The notes beneath the pieces were generated by a model, which was not told the DNA's origin, ran no database searches, and worked only from the letters and a program-made list of their open reading frames with translations. Below, in pieces: positions 7,914-18,329 of a DNA stretch of 64,000 nt. Each line of letters opens with the position of its first letter. Position 1 is the stretch's first letter. The stretch is from Alphaproteobacteria bacterium (GTDB lineage: Bacteria > Pseudomonadota > Alphaproteobacteria > Micavibrionales > Micavibrionaceae): positions 310,001 through 374,000 of the forward strand of contig NVTV01000003.1 in assembly GCA_002401695.1 (NCBI GenBank). The letters are read 5' to 3'. Both the position numbers and the translations under genes were made by a program.

Positions 7914-8480
7914 ATGAAAAATATTTTTATTTGGGTTTTTGTCGCATTTTTTTTCATTCTGGCATCAACTTTTAGCGTTCTTTTCCTTGCGGGAGCCTAT
8001 AAAGAATCACTACCCGACGTTTCGTTTGTCAATCGAGAACACGCCGTCTTTGAAGACGAGGACGCGCGCCGTACTATGGACAGTGCTTTTCTAATAGGGA
8101 TAACCCTACATTCGGAAGATCGTGAGCAAGCACAGTTTGATGTGACTTATTTTGTTCCGGAAAATAACAGAGAAATATATGGTATTGCGATCTATCCTGA
8201 CAGCTCTAATTTTAAGAGTGCTCCTAATCAGCTGGAGTCTGGAAAAAATACTATCCGTATTGCTGTTGATTTTAGGCCTGCCTCTGTTTTTGTCAGAGGT
8301 GAGAAGACAGAATATTTGAATGTGTATATCAATATGCAGGATGGTCAATTAGATTCTGTGACAGGTGAGGCGATTATTAAAGAAGTTTATAAGCGCAGAG
8401 TCATTTTTTCTAAGCATTGGAGAAAGCCAAAACGTTCAATCAGACCTCTTGAGAATACGAAATTTCATTGGAGACAATAA
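7914..8480 (+). CDS. Membrane-anchored protein of unknown function
   Basis: A 188-residue protein beginning with a single hydrophobic helix (residues ~4-28, 'IFIWVFVAFFFILASTFS'), then a soluble beta-rich domain of about 130 residues ('AQFDVTYFVPENN', 'NTIRIAVDFRPA', 'EYLNVYINM') and a very basic tail ('KRRVIFSKHWRKPKRSIR'). The helix could be a non-cleaved anchor placing the domain in the periplasm. I do not recognise a family. It starts 12 bp after dnaN and is separated from recF by ~140 bp, so it is likely co-transcribed with dnaN. No link to replication can be argued from sequence alone. Confidence 0.75.
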   Translation: MKNIFIWVFVAFFFILASTFSVLFLAGAYKESLPDVSFVNREHAVFEDEDARRTMDSAFLIGITLHSEDREQAQFDVTYFVPENNREIYGIAIYPDSSNFKSAPNQLESGKNTIRIAVDFRPASVFVRGEKTEYLNVYINMQDGQLDSVTGEAIIKEVYKRRVIFSKHWRKPKRSIRPLENTKFHWRQ

Positions 8481-8621
8481 ATTGTTGTGGATTGATAAAA
8501 TGGAAGGGACGCGACTCTCCCTTCTTATTCACTTTATGTGATGCTGCTGCTTTTCATAAGCAGGCGCGCCTTTAGACTCTTACAGCTTTGTTTCTTTGGA
8601 TATTTGCTTTAAAAAGAAAAG

Positions 8622-9755
8622 ATGAGCGCACTTAAGAGCATTAAACTTCATAATTTCAGATGTTATGAGCAGGTTTCCTTGGGGGATTTATCTTCGGGGT
8701 TGATTGTGTTGTCAGGGGTTAATGGCGCGGGGAAAACCAATATTTTAGAGGCGGTATCGTTGCTTTCTCCCGGGCGGGGTTTGCGCGGGGCGCGGGTGAT
8801 GGAAATTCAGAAGAATGATTCCGATGCGCCGTGGGCTGTCGCGGGGTTGTTTCATTCTCATTATGGTGATGAAGTGCGCCTTGGTACTGGCCTTGATCCT
8901 AATTCCCGTCAGGGCGCGGAAAAGCGCACGGTGCGGATTAATGGCAGTGCGGTGAAAAGTCAGGCGGCATTGGGTGAGTATTTATCCTGTGTTTGGCTGA
9001 CCCCGCAGATGGATCGTCTGTTTATGGATTCAGGGCGCGAGCGTCGTAAATTTCTCGATCGTCTTATCTTTGCTTTTGATCCCGGTCATTCGGGGCGGGT
9101 GTCGCGCTATGAAAATGCATTGTCACAGCGCTCGAAGTTGCTGCGTGAGGGTAATGCTGATGGCACGTGGGTTTCGGGTTTGGAACAGCAAATGGCGGAG
9201 ACGGGCATCGCGATTGCGGCGGCGCGGCTTGATTTTGTCAGCAGGTTACAAGCGGCGTGTGAGGCGGCGGATCATACGCACTTTCCGTTGGCGCGTTTTC
9301 GGGTGAAAGGAACGATTGAAGAATTGCTGGAGAATGCGCCTGCGTTGGAGGTTGAAGAGGCTTTTAAATATCAGCTTACCGAAAGTCGCGTGCGTGATGG
9401 TATTACGGGCGGGGCGGCAAGTGGTCCGCATAAATCTGATCTCTCGGTGATCTATGCGGAGAAGAATATGCCTGCGGATCAATGTTCAACGGGGGAACAG
9501 AAAGCACTATTGATTGGGCTGATCCTTGCGCATGCGCGGTTGATTAAGGCAGAGCGCGGCGCGGCGCCGATCTTGCTGTTGGATGAAGTCGCGGCGCATT
9601 TGGATGAGGGTCGCCGTGGTGCTTTGTATGGGATATTGCAGGATTTGGGCGCGCAAAGCTGGTTGACGGGGACGGAAAGCAACCTGTTTACCGCGATTGA
9701 AGGCAAGGCGCAGTTTTTTGACGTAAGAGATTTTTCTGTCCATAATGTAACGTGA
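8622..9755 (+). CDS. recF: DNA replication/repair protein RecF
   Basis: SMC-like ATPase that helps load RecA at gapped DNA together with RecO and RecR. The 377-residue protein shows 'LHNFRCYEQ' at the N-terminus, the Walker A 'GVNGAGKTNILEAV' (~34-47), 'GLRGARVMEI', the family 'WLTPQMDRLFMDSG..RRKFLDR' region (~125-145), the ABC signature-like 'STGEQKALLIGL' and Walker B 'PILLLDEVAAHLD' (~322-334). Normal length. It stands between dnaN and gyrB as in many bacteria, although two extra genes and hisC break the usual tight spacing. Confidence 0.95.
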   Translation: MSALKSIKLHNFRCYEQVSLGDLSSGLIVLSGVNGAGKTNILEAVSLLSPGRGLRGARVMEIQKNDSDAPWAVAGLFHSHYGDEVRLGTGLDPNSRQGAEKRTVRINGSAVKSQAALGEYLSCVWLTPQMDRLFMDSGRERRKFLDRLIFAFDPGHSGRVSRYENALSQRSKLLREGNADGTWVSGLEQQMAETGIAIAAARLDFVSRLQAACEAADHTHFPLARFRVKGTIEELLENAPALEVEEAFKYQLTESRVRDGITGGAASGPHKSDLSVIYAEKNMPADQCSTGEQKALLIGLILAHARLIKAERGAAPILLLDEVAAHLDEGRRGALYGILQDLGAQSWLTGTESNLFTAIEGKAQFFDVRDFSVHNVT

Positions 9756-9801
9756 GCGGGTATTTTATCGAATGATATTATAGCAACACGAGGAGCATAA
9801 A

Positions 9802-10074
9802 ATGAATGACAGCGTAGATAAAACAGAAGTTTCAGAATCTAAGGTCGAAGAAAATGTTTGTGCAGTAGATGGCTGCGTTCCATGTGCAGAAACTAAAAAT
9901 TGCGGATCATGCGCAACGGGGCGGACATGTTTTATTCTTGGCGGTTTGTTTGGCGTGTATGGCGCGGCGGCGTTTGTGACCGGTGGGTCTATTCCAGCGG
10001 GGTGTCTTATCGCAACGCCTTTATTCTTTGTTTTGGGTCTATATTTGCTTCATGATTCCAAGAAAAGAAAATAG
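9802..10074 (+). CDS. Small cysteine-rich membrane protein
   Basis: A 90-residue protein with an acidic N-terminus, then seven cysteines in 30 residues ('VCAVDGCVPCAETKNCGSC', then 'GRTC') and two hydrophobic helices (~residues 48-64 and 68-84). The pattern resembles small membrane proteins with a Cys-rich, possibly metal- or cluster-binding, cytoplasmic head, but I do not recognise a family. A CACGAGGAGC ribosome-binding site precedes the ATG. It follows recF by 46 bp and converges on hisC, whose stop lies 35 bp downstream on the opposite strand. Confidence 0.75.
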   Translation: MNDSVDKTEVSESKVEENVCAVDGCVPCAETKNCGSCATGRTCFILGGLFGVYGAAAFVTGGSIPAGCLIATPLFFVLGLYLLHDSKKRK

Positions 10075-10109
10075 GCAGGAAAACCTGAAGAAGAGGCAGG
10101 GAAGTAACT

Positions 10110-11213
10110 CTAGGCTTCGAACTTTTCCAATAAATCCAAAACCATATCATTTTCTTCCGGTGTGCCGATGGTTAGGCGCAGGCAATTTTCTGTGCCTTTT
10201 TGGGATGAAAAGTCGCGAAGGATGACGTTATTCTCGGCGGTAAAGGCGCAAAATTCTTTCGCTTTATCCATTTCGATCAGCAAGAAATTTGCATCAGATG
10301 GATAGATATGGGTGATTTTATCGGATTGTTCTAAGACTTCGTTTATGCGGTTACGCTCGGCTAGAATTTTTTGGATATTTTCTTCTACGATAGGTTTTAG
10401 ATCAGGCGATAAAACGTGGAACGCGGCCTCTATACTCATGCGCGGTAGAGGGTAGGCATCCAGAACTTTGGTGCGGATAAGGGATATGAAATTTTCATTG
10501 CCGCACAACATGCAGCCCATGCGCATCCCCGCAAAAGAGTAAGCTTTTGAAAGTGTGCGCAGGATAATTAAATTTGGCGTGGAGTCTAAATCGGCGGTCA
10601 TTGATCCAGCCTTAGAAAACTCGGCGTAGGCTTCATCAAGAATGACAACGGCGTGGCCTTCCAAGGCTTCGCAGATTTCAGAGATAAGTTCGTGAGAGAA
10701 GCTGCCCCCTGTCGGGTTATTGGGTGAGCATATGAAAACCAGTTTAATGTGGTTTTCAGGGGCTTTGGCTTGTTTGACGATCTCTTCATGGTCGAGTGTG
10801 AACGTGCCGTCTGCCTTGATAAGCGGCACATCGATAACGCCCGAGGGCATGGCTTGCGCATCCACTGCGTACATACCAAAAGCAGGTGAGCTGATTAAAA
10901 TCTGGTCTTTATGGGGTTCGCAGAATGTCTTGGTGAGGACAACCAGCGCTTCGTCCGCGCCGCGCGTCATTGCAACTTGCGTGTGTTCAACGCCGTATGT
11001 TTGGGCGTAGGCCTCTAATAATGTGGGTGGCTGAGGCTCGGGATAGCGGTTTAGTTCCTCTAAGCCCGGCAAGGGGTATGGGTTTTCATTGGCGTTAAGA
11101 TATGTTTTTGCCGCGTCCTTACCGCTTAACATTCCTGCAGAGCTATAGCCTTCCATTGTCTTATAATGGTCGCGGATATGCTTGAAAATGGCGTCGTTTT
11201 TCGTGTCACTCAT
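10110..11213 (-). CDS. hisC: Histidinol-phosphate aminotransferase
   Basis: Class II PLP aminotransferase of histidine synthesis. Visible features are 'YLNANENPYPLPG' near residue 40, 'MTRGADEALVVL', 'SPNNPTGG' (~155), 'VILDEAYAEF' with the PLP aspartate, the Schiff-base lysine in 'RTLSKAYSFAGMRMG' (~215) and the C-terminal 'LRLTIGTPEEN'. I start at the ATG at 11213 (MSDTKNDAIFKHI); an in-frame ATG at 11240 would add nine mostly hydrophobic residues and neither has a clear ribosome-binding site. The gene stands alone on the minus strand between recF and gyrB, away from any other his gene in view. Related enzymes can use other imidazole or aromatic substrates, so the exact substrate is inferred. 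Confidence 0.88.
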   Translation of the reverse strand: MSDTKNDAIFKHIRDHYKTMEGYSSAGMLSGKDAAKTYLNANENPYPLPGLEELNRYPEPQPPTLLEAYAQTYGVEHTQVAMTRGADEALVVLTKTFCEPHKDQILISSPAFGMYAVDAQAMPSGVIDVPLIKADGTFTLDHEEIVKQAKAPENHIKLVFICSPNNPTGGSFSHELISEICEALEGHAVVILDEAYAEFSKAGSMTADLDSTPNLIILRTLSKAYSFAGMRMGCMLCGNENFISLIRTKVLDAYPLPRMSIEAAFHVLSPDLKPIVEENIQKILAERNRINEVLEQSDKITHIYPSDANFLLIEMDKAKEFCAFTAENNVILRDFSSQKGTENCLRLTIGTPEENDMVLDLLEKFEA

Positions 11214-11336
11214 AGGGATGAGTAAAGACAGAATAATCATGGAAAATCAAATCAAATATATTTATATTTTTCAACCTCTTAACCTGTTGAGGAATGGGGC
11301 ATAAAAACGTGGTTTGCCCTGTTTTTCTATATATAG

Positions 11337-13883
<2,547 letters not shown>

Positions 13884-13902
13884 AGGCGTTCAGTATTAAG
13901 CT

Positions 13903-14511
13903 TTAAAACTCAAGTTTATTTTCTTTATCTGCTGTAATGTTAACGTGATCAAAGCATGTGGTCGGACCGAATGATGCATGATCTTTGTCGTGACCAACGT
14001 TGGAACCACCGAGTGTAATGCTATATGCTAATCTCCCTACGACTACTCCGTTGAATTTACCTTTCAAATTTTCGAAAAGACTTGGATCCCGTTTTTCTGC
14101 GAGCCGAATAATAGCGTAGTTATTTTCGATTCCCTCATTGAAGATAACTTCTGTTCGTGAAATTGCTTGAATATCTGGGTTTTTATCCTGAGTACTTGTT
14201 GATGCAGATTCCATAATTTCATTAAAGGCAAAGGATTTTCCCGGATTCCAATCTGTGATCTTTAGGAAACCAGCTTGTCCGGTCGTAACAATGTTATATT
14301 TGAAAACATCACCTGCCGTGATGGGGACAGATTCATCTTTATTAATACGCGCGAAACCGTCAGTGTTTACAAATTTTATAGGCGCGCTTTTCTTGTCTCG
14401 AATATTATTTTTAACGCCTTCCAGAAATGCTTTGGCAAGCAAGTCCCATGCTTGATCTCTATCTGTGTTTTTTGGAAATTGGCACTTTGCTGTTGCAGAA
14501 TATGTTTTCAT
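13903..14511 (-). CDS. Unrecognised soluble protein
   Basis: About 202 residues from the ATG at 14511 (MKTYSATAKCQF); a GTG at 14520 would add three residues. No signal peptide or membrane helix. The sequence alternates beta-like stretches ('GDVFKYNIVTTGQAGFLKIT', 'AISRTEVIFNEG', 'NYAIIRLAEK') with a helix near the N-terminus, and some features (long beta strands and a 'GFLKITDWNPGKSFAF' stretch) recall helix-grip (SRPBCC-type) folds, but the resemblance is too weak for a call. It converges on gyrB with 20 bp between stop codons. Confidence 0.7.
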   Translation of the reverse strand: MKTYSATAKCQFPKNTDRDQAWDLLAKAFLEGVKNNIRDKKSAPIKFVNTDGFARINKDESVPITAGDVFKYNIVTTGQAGFLKITDWNPGKSFAFNEIMESASTSTQDKNPDIQAISRTEVIFNEGIENNYAIIRLAEKRDPSLFENLKGKFNGVVVGRLAYSITLGGSNVGHDKDHASFGPTTCFDHVNITADKENKLEF

Positions 14512-14831
14512 AGATTTCACCCGTTATATATTTTTAGTTTGTATTGTTGTGTAACATAGTATGTCTTTATGTGAAAAGGCAAGTATTACAATCTGGCCGT
14601 GTTATCGGTGATGTCTTTGTTCTGGTTCTATGAAATTTAATTTTTCTGATTTTTCATCTTAAGGGCAATGTGCATGCATTTTACACATGGCTTGCTTAAG
14701 GGTGTTTTTGTGGGTGGTGTGAATAAACACACCAAAGCCCGTGAGCAGTATTTGCGGCGCTTAATTCTGCTTGGTTTTACGCGTTATTTTGATTATGTTA
14801 CATTCTGTTAAATATTAAGGGCTTTCAAGAC
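14512..14831. other. Intergenic region before argS
   Basis: About 320 bp without a supported gene, between divergently transcribed neighbours (an orphan leftwards, argS rightwards). It should contain both promoters. The only structure I see is a short hairpin at 14716-14733 (arms GGTGTG and CACACC, loop AATAAA) with no T-run, and a G/T-rich stretch just before it. No RNA gene is recognised. Confidence 0.5.
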
Positions 14832-16568
14832 ATGTCATCATTATCACAGCAACTAACCGAGATTATGGAGAGTGCGTTTAATTCGCTCGATTTGCCGACC
14901 GAGCATGCGCGGGTCAGGGTATCAGGTCAGGTTGAGGTCGCGCAATTCCAATGTAACGGCTCGATGCCGTGTGCGAAGGTCGCGAAGAAGAACCCCCGTG
15001 ACATTGCGCAGGATATCATTGACACGGTGAATCGAGACTCTGAGGCCTCTGAGGTCTTTGAGGCGCTCTCGATTGGGGGGCCGGGTTTCATAAACATCAC
15101 TTTAAAAGACGCGTACATTGTCGAAAATTTTAAGAATTTAGCCAAAGATGAGCGTTTTGGCATATCTGCTGTAAGTCAAGGTCAGGGTATTGTTCTGGAC
15201 TATGGTGGGCCAAATATAGCCAAATCAATGCACGTAGGGCACCTGCGAAGCGCCATCATTGGTGATACGTTGCGTCGTATGTGTCTGTACGCGGGATATG
15301 ATGCGATTGGGGACGTTCATATGGGTGATTGGGGGACTCCGATGGGTATGATCCTCTCTGAACTGGATATTATAGGGTTTGACGGTGATATCACGATGGA
15401 AATGCTGGCGGAGATCTACCCGAAAGCATCGACGGCGTGTAAGGAAGATGAACCGCGGATGGCTCTGGCACGCGAAGCGACCCGTAAATTGCAAAACGGA
15501 GATGAGGCGTACACCCGCAAATGGCGCGAATTTATTGATGTTTCGGTAACGGGCATGAAAAAGAATTTTGACGCTCTAGGGGTTCATTTTGATGAATGGA
15601 AAGGCGAGAGTGATGCGCACCCTTATATAGAAGACATGATCGCGGATCTGAAAGCACAGAATTTGGCTGTGGAAAGTGAAGGGGCATTGATACTGCATGT
15701 TGCGTGCGAAGATGACAAAAAAGAGATCCCGCCTTTGATATTACGTAAATCCGATGGCGCGGTGTTGTATGGAACAACCGATATGGCGACAATTGTCGAG
15801 CGTATAGAGACTCATAACCCTGTGAAGATCATTTATGTGGTTGATCAACGCCAATCTTTGCATTTTGAGCAAGTTTTCCGCGCTGTACGTGTTTCTAACA
15901 TTGCACCAGAGGACAAAATAGAGCTGATTCATGCGGGCTTCGGCACGATGAACGGAATGGACGGTAAACCGTTTAAAACGCGCGCCGGTGGTGTGATGCG
16001 TTTGGAGGATTTGATCTCTCTTGCGGTGGAAAAGGCGCAGAATCGCTTGAATGAAGCTGACCTTGCCAAAGATATGGATGAGGATGAACGTACGGGCGTT
16101 GCGCATATGGTCGCGTTGGCGGCGGTGAAGTTTGCGGACTTGCAAAATAACCGTAGCGCAGATTATGTATTTGATATAGATCGTATGACCTCATTCGAAG
16201 GGAAAACGGGGCCGTACTTGTTGTATCAGGCTGTACGTATTCAATCTTTGCTGAGAAAAGCGGGTGTTGAGGGTGACTTGGCCGTTGATACGTTTAATAT
16301 TATGGATGGAGATCGTAGCCTCGCCTTATTACTGGGTGAGTTGCCGGAATATTTCAATAATGCCATGAAACATTATACGCCGCATATCTTATGTGATTAC
16401 GCGTTTAAATTGGCGCAGGAGTTTAGCTCCTTCTATGGAAACTGTCATATCTTGTCGGAAAAGGATGAAAGCATAAAAGCCAGTCGCTTGGCCTTGTGTC
16501 AGCAAACGCATAAGACGCTTGTTCTTATTTTGGGATTGCTTGGGATTGAAGTGCCAAGCCGGATGTAG
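14832..16568 (+). CDS. argS: Arginyl-tRNA synthetase
   Basis: Class I aminoacyl-tRNA synthetase. The 578-residue protein starts with the additional N-terminal domain ('VEVAQFQCNGSMPCAK', 'GPGFINITL'), then the HIGH-type signature 'SMHVGHLRSAIIGDTLRR' (~residue 135) and 'GDVHMGDWGTPMG', a KMSK-region equivalent 'GKPFKTRAGGVMRLEDL' (~380) and the C-terminal anticodon-binding helices with 'LLYQAVRIQSLLRKA' and 'AQEFSSFYGNC'. Normal length for the bacterial enzyme. A Fic-fold gene follows ~100 bp downstream. Confidence 0.96.
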   Translation: MSSLSQQLTEIMESAFNSLDLPTEHARVRVSGQVEVAQFQCNGSMPCAKVAKKNPRDIAQDIIDTVNRDSEASEVFEALSIGGPGFINITLKDAYIVENFKNLAKDERFGISAVSQGQGIVLDYGGPNIAKSMHVGHLRSAIIGDTLRRMCLYAGYDAIGDVHMGDWGTPMGMILSELDIIGFDGDITMEMLAEIYPKASTACKEDEPRMALAREATRKLQNGDEAYTRKWREFIDVSVTGMKKNFDALGVHFDEWKGESDAHPYIEDMIADLKAQNLAVESEGALILHVACEDDKKEIPPLILRKSDGAVLYGTTDMATIVERIETHNPVKIIYVVDQRQSLHFEQVFRAVRVSNIAPEDKIELIHAGFGTMNGMDGKPFKTRAGGVMRLEDLISLAVEKAQNRLNEADLAKDMDEDERTGVAHMVALAAVKFADLQNNRSADYVFDIDRMTSFEGKTGPYLLYQAVRIQSLLRKAGVEGDLAVDTFNIMDGDRSLALLLGELPEYFNNAMKHYTPHILCDYAFKLAQEFSSFYGNCHILSEKDESIKASRLALCQQTHKTLVLILGLLGIEVPSRM

Positions 16569-16666
16569 GGGCTCTATGCCTTTGATATAAGGCGTTTCCC
16601 TGTCGTTGCCGTTTTTTTATTTTTCCTTTATTGATCTCTGTCGATTCAGTGGCTATAGTTGGCCAC

Positions 16667-17566
16667 ATGTTAGGATTACAGCACGTAAAAATTACCCCGA
16701 AGATGCTTCGGCTGGTCAGCGAAGTTGACGAGTTCAAAGGTGCATGGTCGGCGATGGAAAATCATACAACATCGTTGCAATTGCTCGGCGATGTGTCCAG
16801 TTTTGGCCGAAATTTCAAAGAGATTGCAAGTAGTTGGCAGGATCAGCCGTTAGATGTTGATTTGCTGTGTCGTTTGCATGCGGCGTTTACCGGATCAAAA
16901 GAAGTGAGCCTTTTCAAGGAAAGCAGTATTGCTTTACAGGTGATGAAGGGCGATGCATTGGTCGGCGCACTGGACGTTGCATCACCAACAGAGGTTCGTA
17001 ACCTGATGCCTCGCCTGATGAGCTGGACAGAGAAGGCTCTGGAGGAAAAAGAGTTTCATCCGCTGTTCGTTATTGCGATTTTTACGGCGATTTATTTGCA
17101 ATTTTGCCCTTTTGAAAAGGGAAATCAGAAGTTGGCGCGATTACTGGTGGTTCTTTTGATGTTTAAGGCGGGCTATGGTTATGCACCGTATAGCATGTTG
17201 GATGATTTGTTGCAGGAACGCGCCGAGGATTACTATAAGGCCTTGTCTCACACGCAAAAGACCTTGGCGACAGGGAAAATTGACTGGGATGTCTGGTTAG
17301 AGTTCTTCTTTGAGCTGTTGAAGGCGCAAAAAGATAAATTACAGGTTCGTATTGAAAAAGGCAGCGCGGAAATCGCGAATATGCCGGGTTTATCGACGAA
17401 AATCCTGAAATTATTCGATAAACATGATCGTTTAAGCATGAAAGAGATTGAACGCTATACACGTGGGAAACGCTCTACCTTGAAACTGCGTTTGGGCGAA
17501 TTGGTTGAGGGTGGTTACCTGATACGTCACGGTAAGGCGCGTGCGACGTGGTATTCACGTATCTAA
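16667..17566 (+). CDS. Fic-fold protein with degenerate active site and winged-helix tail
   Basis: From the ATG at 16667 the protein has 299 residues; a TTG at 16631 would add 12. The Fic core is visible in 'HPLFVIAIFTAIYLQFCPF' followed by 'EKGNQKLARLLVVLLM' (~residues 132-165). The active Fic motif is HPFxxGNGRxxR; here it reads CPFEKGNQKLAR, so the catalytic His is Cys and the GNGR anion hole is GNQK. AMP-transfer by the standard mechanism is therefore unlikely. The C-terminal ~55 residues ('LSMKEIERYTRGKRSTLKLR') look like a winged helix. No adjacent antitoxin-like gene is seen. It may be a regulator that kept the fold, or have different chemistry. Confidence 0.8.
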   Translation: MLGLQHVKITPKMLRLVSEVDEFKGAWSAMENHTTSLQLLGDVSSFGRNFKEIASSWQDQPLDVDLLCRLHAAFTGSKEVSLFKESSIALQVMKGDALVGALDVASPTEVRNLMPRLMSWTEKALEEKEFHPLFVIAIFTAIYLQFCPFEKGNQKLARLLVVLLMFKAGYGYAPYSMLDDLLQERAEDYYKALSHTQKTLATGKIDWDVWLEFFFELLKAQKDKLQVRIEKGSAEIANMPGLSTKILKLFDKHDRLSMKEIERYTRGKRSTLKLRLGELVEGGYLIRHGKARATWYSRI

Positions 17567-17594
17567 CTCGCTTGTACGATGGCTTTCGCAGGGG

Positions 17595-18329
17595 TTAGCG
17601 TTCTATCAGAACGTAGTAAAATATATAATTTTCATGAGGTGCATTTGAAACATCAGATTCTATGCAGGCGAAGGTTTTGTTGTTGCATGCGCCCGCCGGA
17701 GAGACGCCGTCACAGCTGATGAAGTGCGGGCTGCCATCGTTGAATGATCCGTCCCATTCACCATTAAAGGCATAGCCATTCTCTGATGGAATAGTGTCTC
17801 TTATTATATTCGCAGACTTGTTTATTTTCTCACAGACAGACTTGTTTATCGAGGGCAGGTATAAGATGAGTTCGGCCTTTGTCGTTCCAATATTGCTTAT
17901 ATGGGAGTGGGATGACGCTCTCCAGACGTTATTGTTTTCTACGCCTGTTTGTGGGGTGTTCCATATGATATTACCGCCTTTAGGGGAGAATATATGGCAT
18001 GATTCATCAACGGGAGAGGCAGGGTTTACGTTCAATCCATCGGGTGTTTCCATGCTGATGTCGTTTTCAGAACAACCGTTTGTGCGTAGGTAATCAATGG
18101 CGTGTTGTATTTTTTGTGCGCCATCAAGGATTTCACTTGCTGCGAGTTCTGCTTTTCTGTCTGATAGGGCGTTTATTTGTCCGCCGCGCATGCTGCGCGC
18201 TACGGTGAATGATAATGTTCCGAATAAAACAACGGCAAGCAGGATGTAGAAAAAGGCACTTCCTGTTTCCGAAGAATTTGAAGCCGTGCCTTGTCTTGCT
18301 GTTTTATTATGCCTTCTTATCATCATCAT
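17595..18329 (-). CDS. Pseudopilin-like membrane protein of the Dot cluster
   Basis: About 244 residues, starting at one of three consecutive ATGs (18329, 18326 or 18323) that overlap the 3' end of dotL. After a short Ser/Thr-rich leader, 'ETGSAFFYILLAVVLFGTLS' forms one hydrophobic helix of the type found in prepilins and pseudopilins, followed by a ~200-residue presumably exported domain with six or more cysteines ('NGCSEND', 'DESCHIF', 'SVCEKIN', 'FISCDGV', 'GACNNKTFAC'), fit for disulfides. The prepilin glutamate at +5 is absent. Overlap with dotL implies co-translation and a role linked to the secretion complex. Longer upstream extension in this frame lies inside the dotL tail and is not coding. 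Confidence 0.75.
   Translation of the reverse strand: MMMIRRHNKTARQGTASNSSETGSAFFYILLAVVLFGTLSFTVARSMRGGQINALSDRKAELAASEILDGAQKIQHAIDYLRTNGCSENDISMETPDGLNVNPASPVDESCHIFSPKGGNIIWNTPQTGVENNNVWRASSHSHISNIGTTKAELILYLPSINKSVCEKINKSANIIRDTIPSENGYAFNGEWDGSFNDGSPHFISCDGVSPAGACNNKTFACIESDVSNAPHENYIFYYVLIER

Noticed and set aside
6161-8621. Replication origin near dnaN
   Set aside because: I looked for clusters of TTATCCACA-type DnaA boxes in the intergenic gaps and saw none; only a partial TGTGGATTG at ~8488, which is not enough.
16569-16630. Terminator after argS
   Set aside because: There is a T-run near 16613 but the preceding bases do not form a convincing stem.
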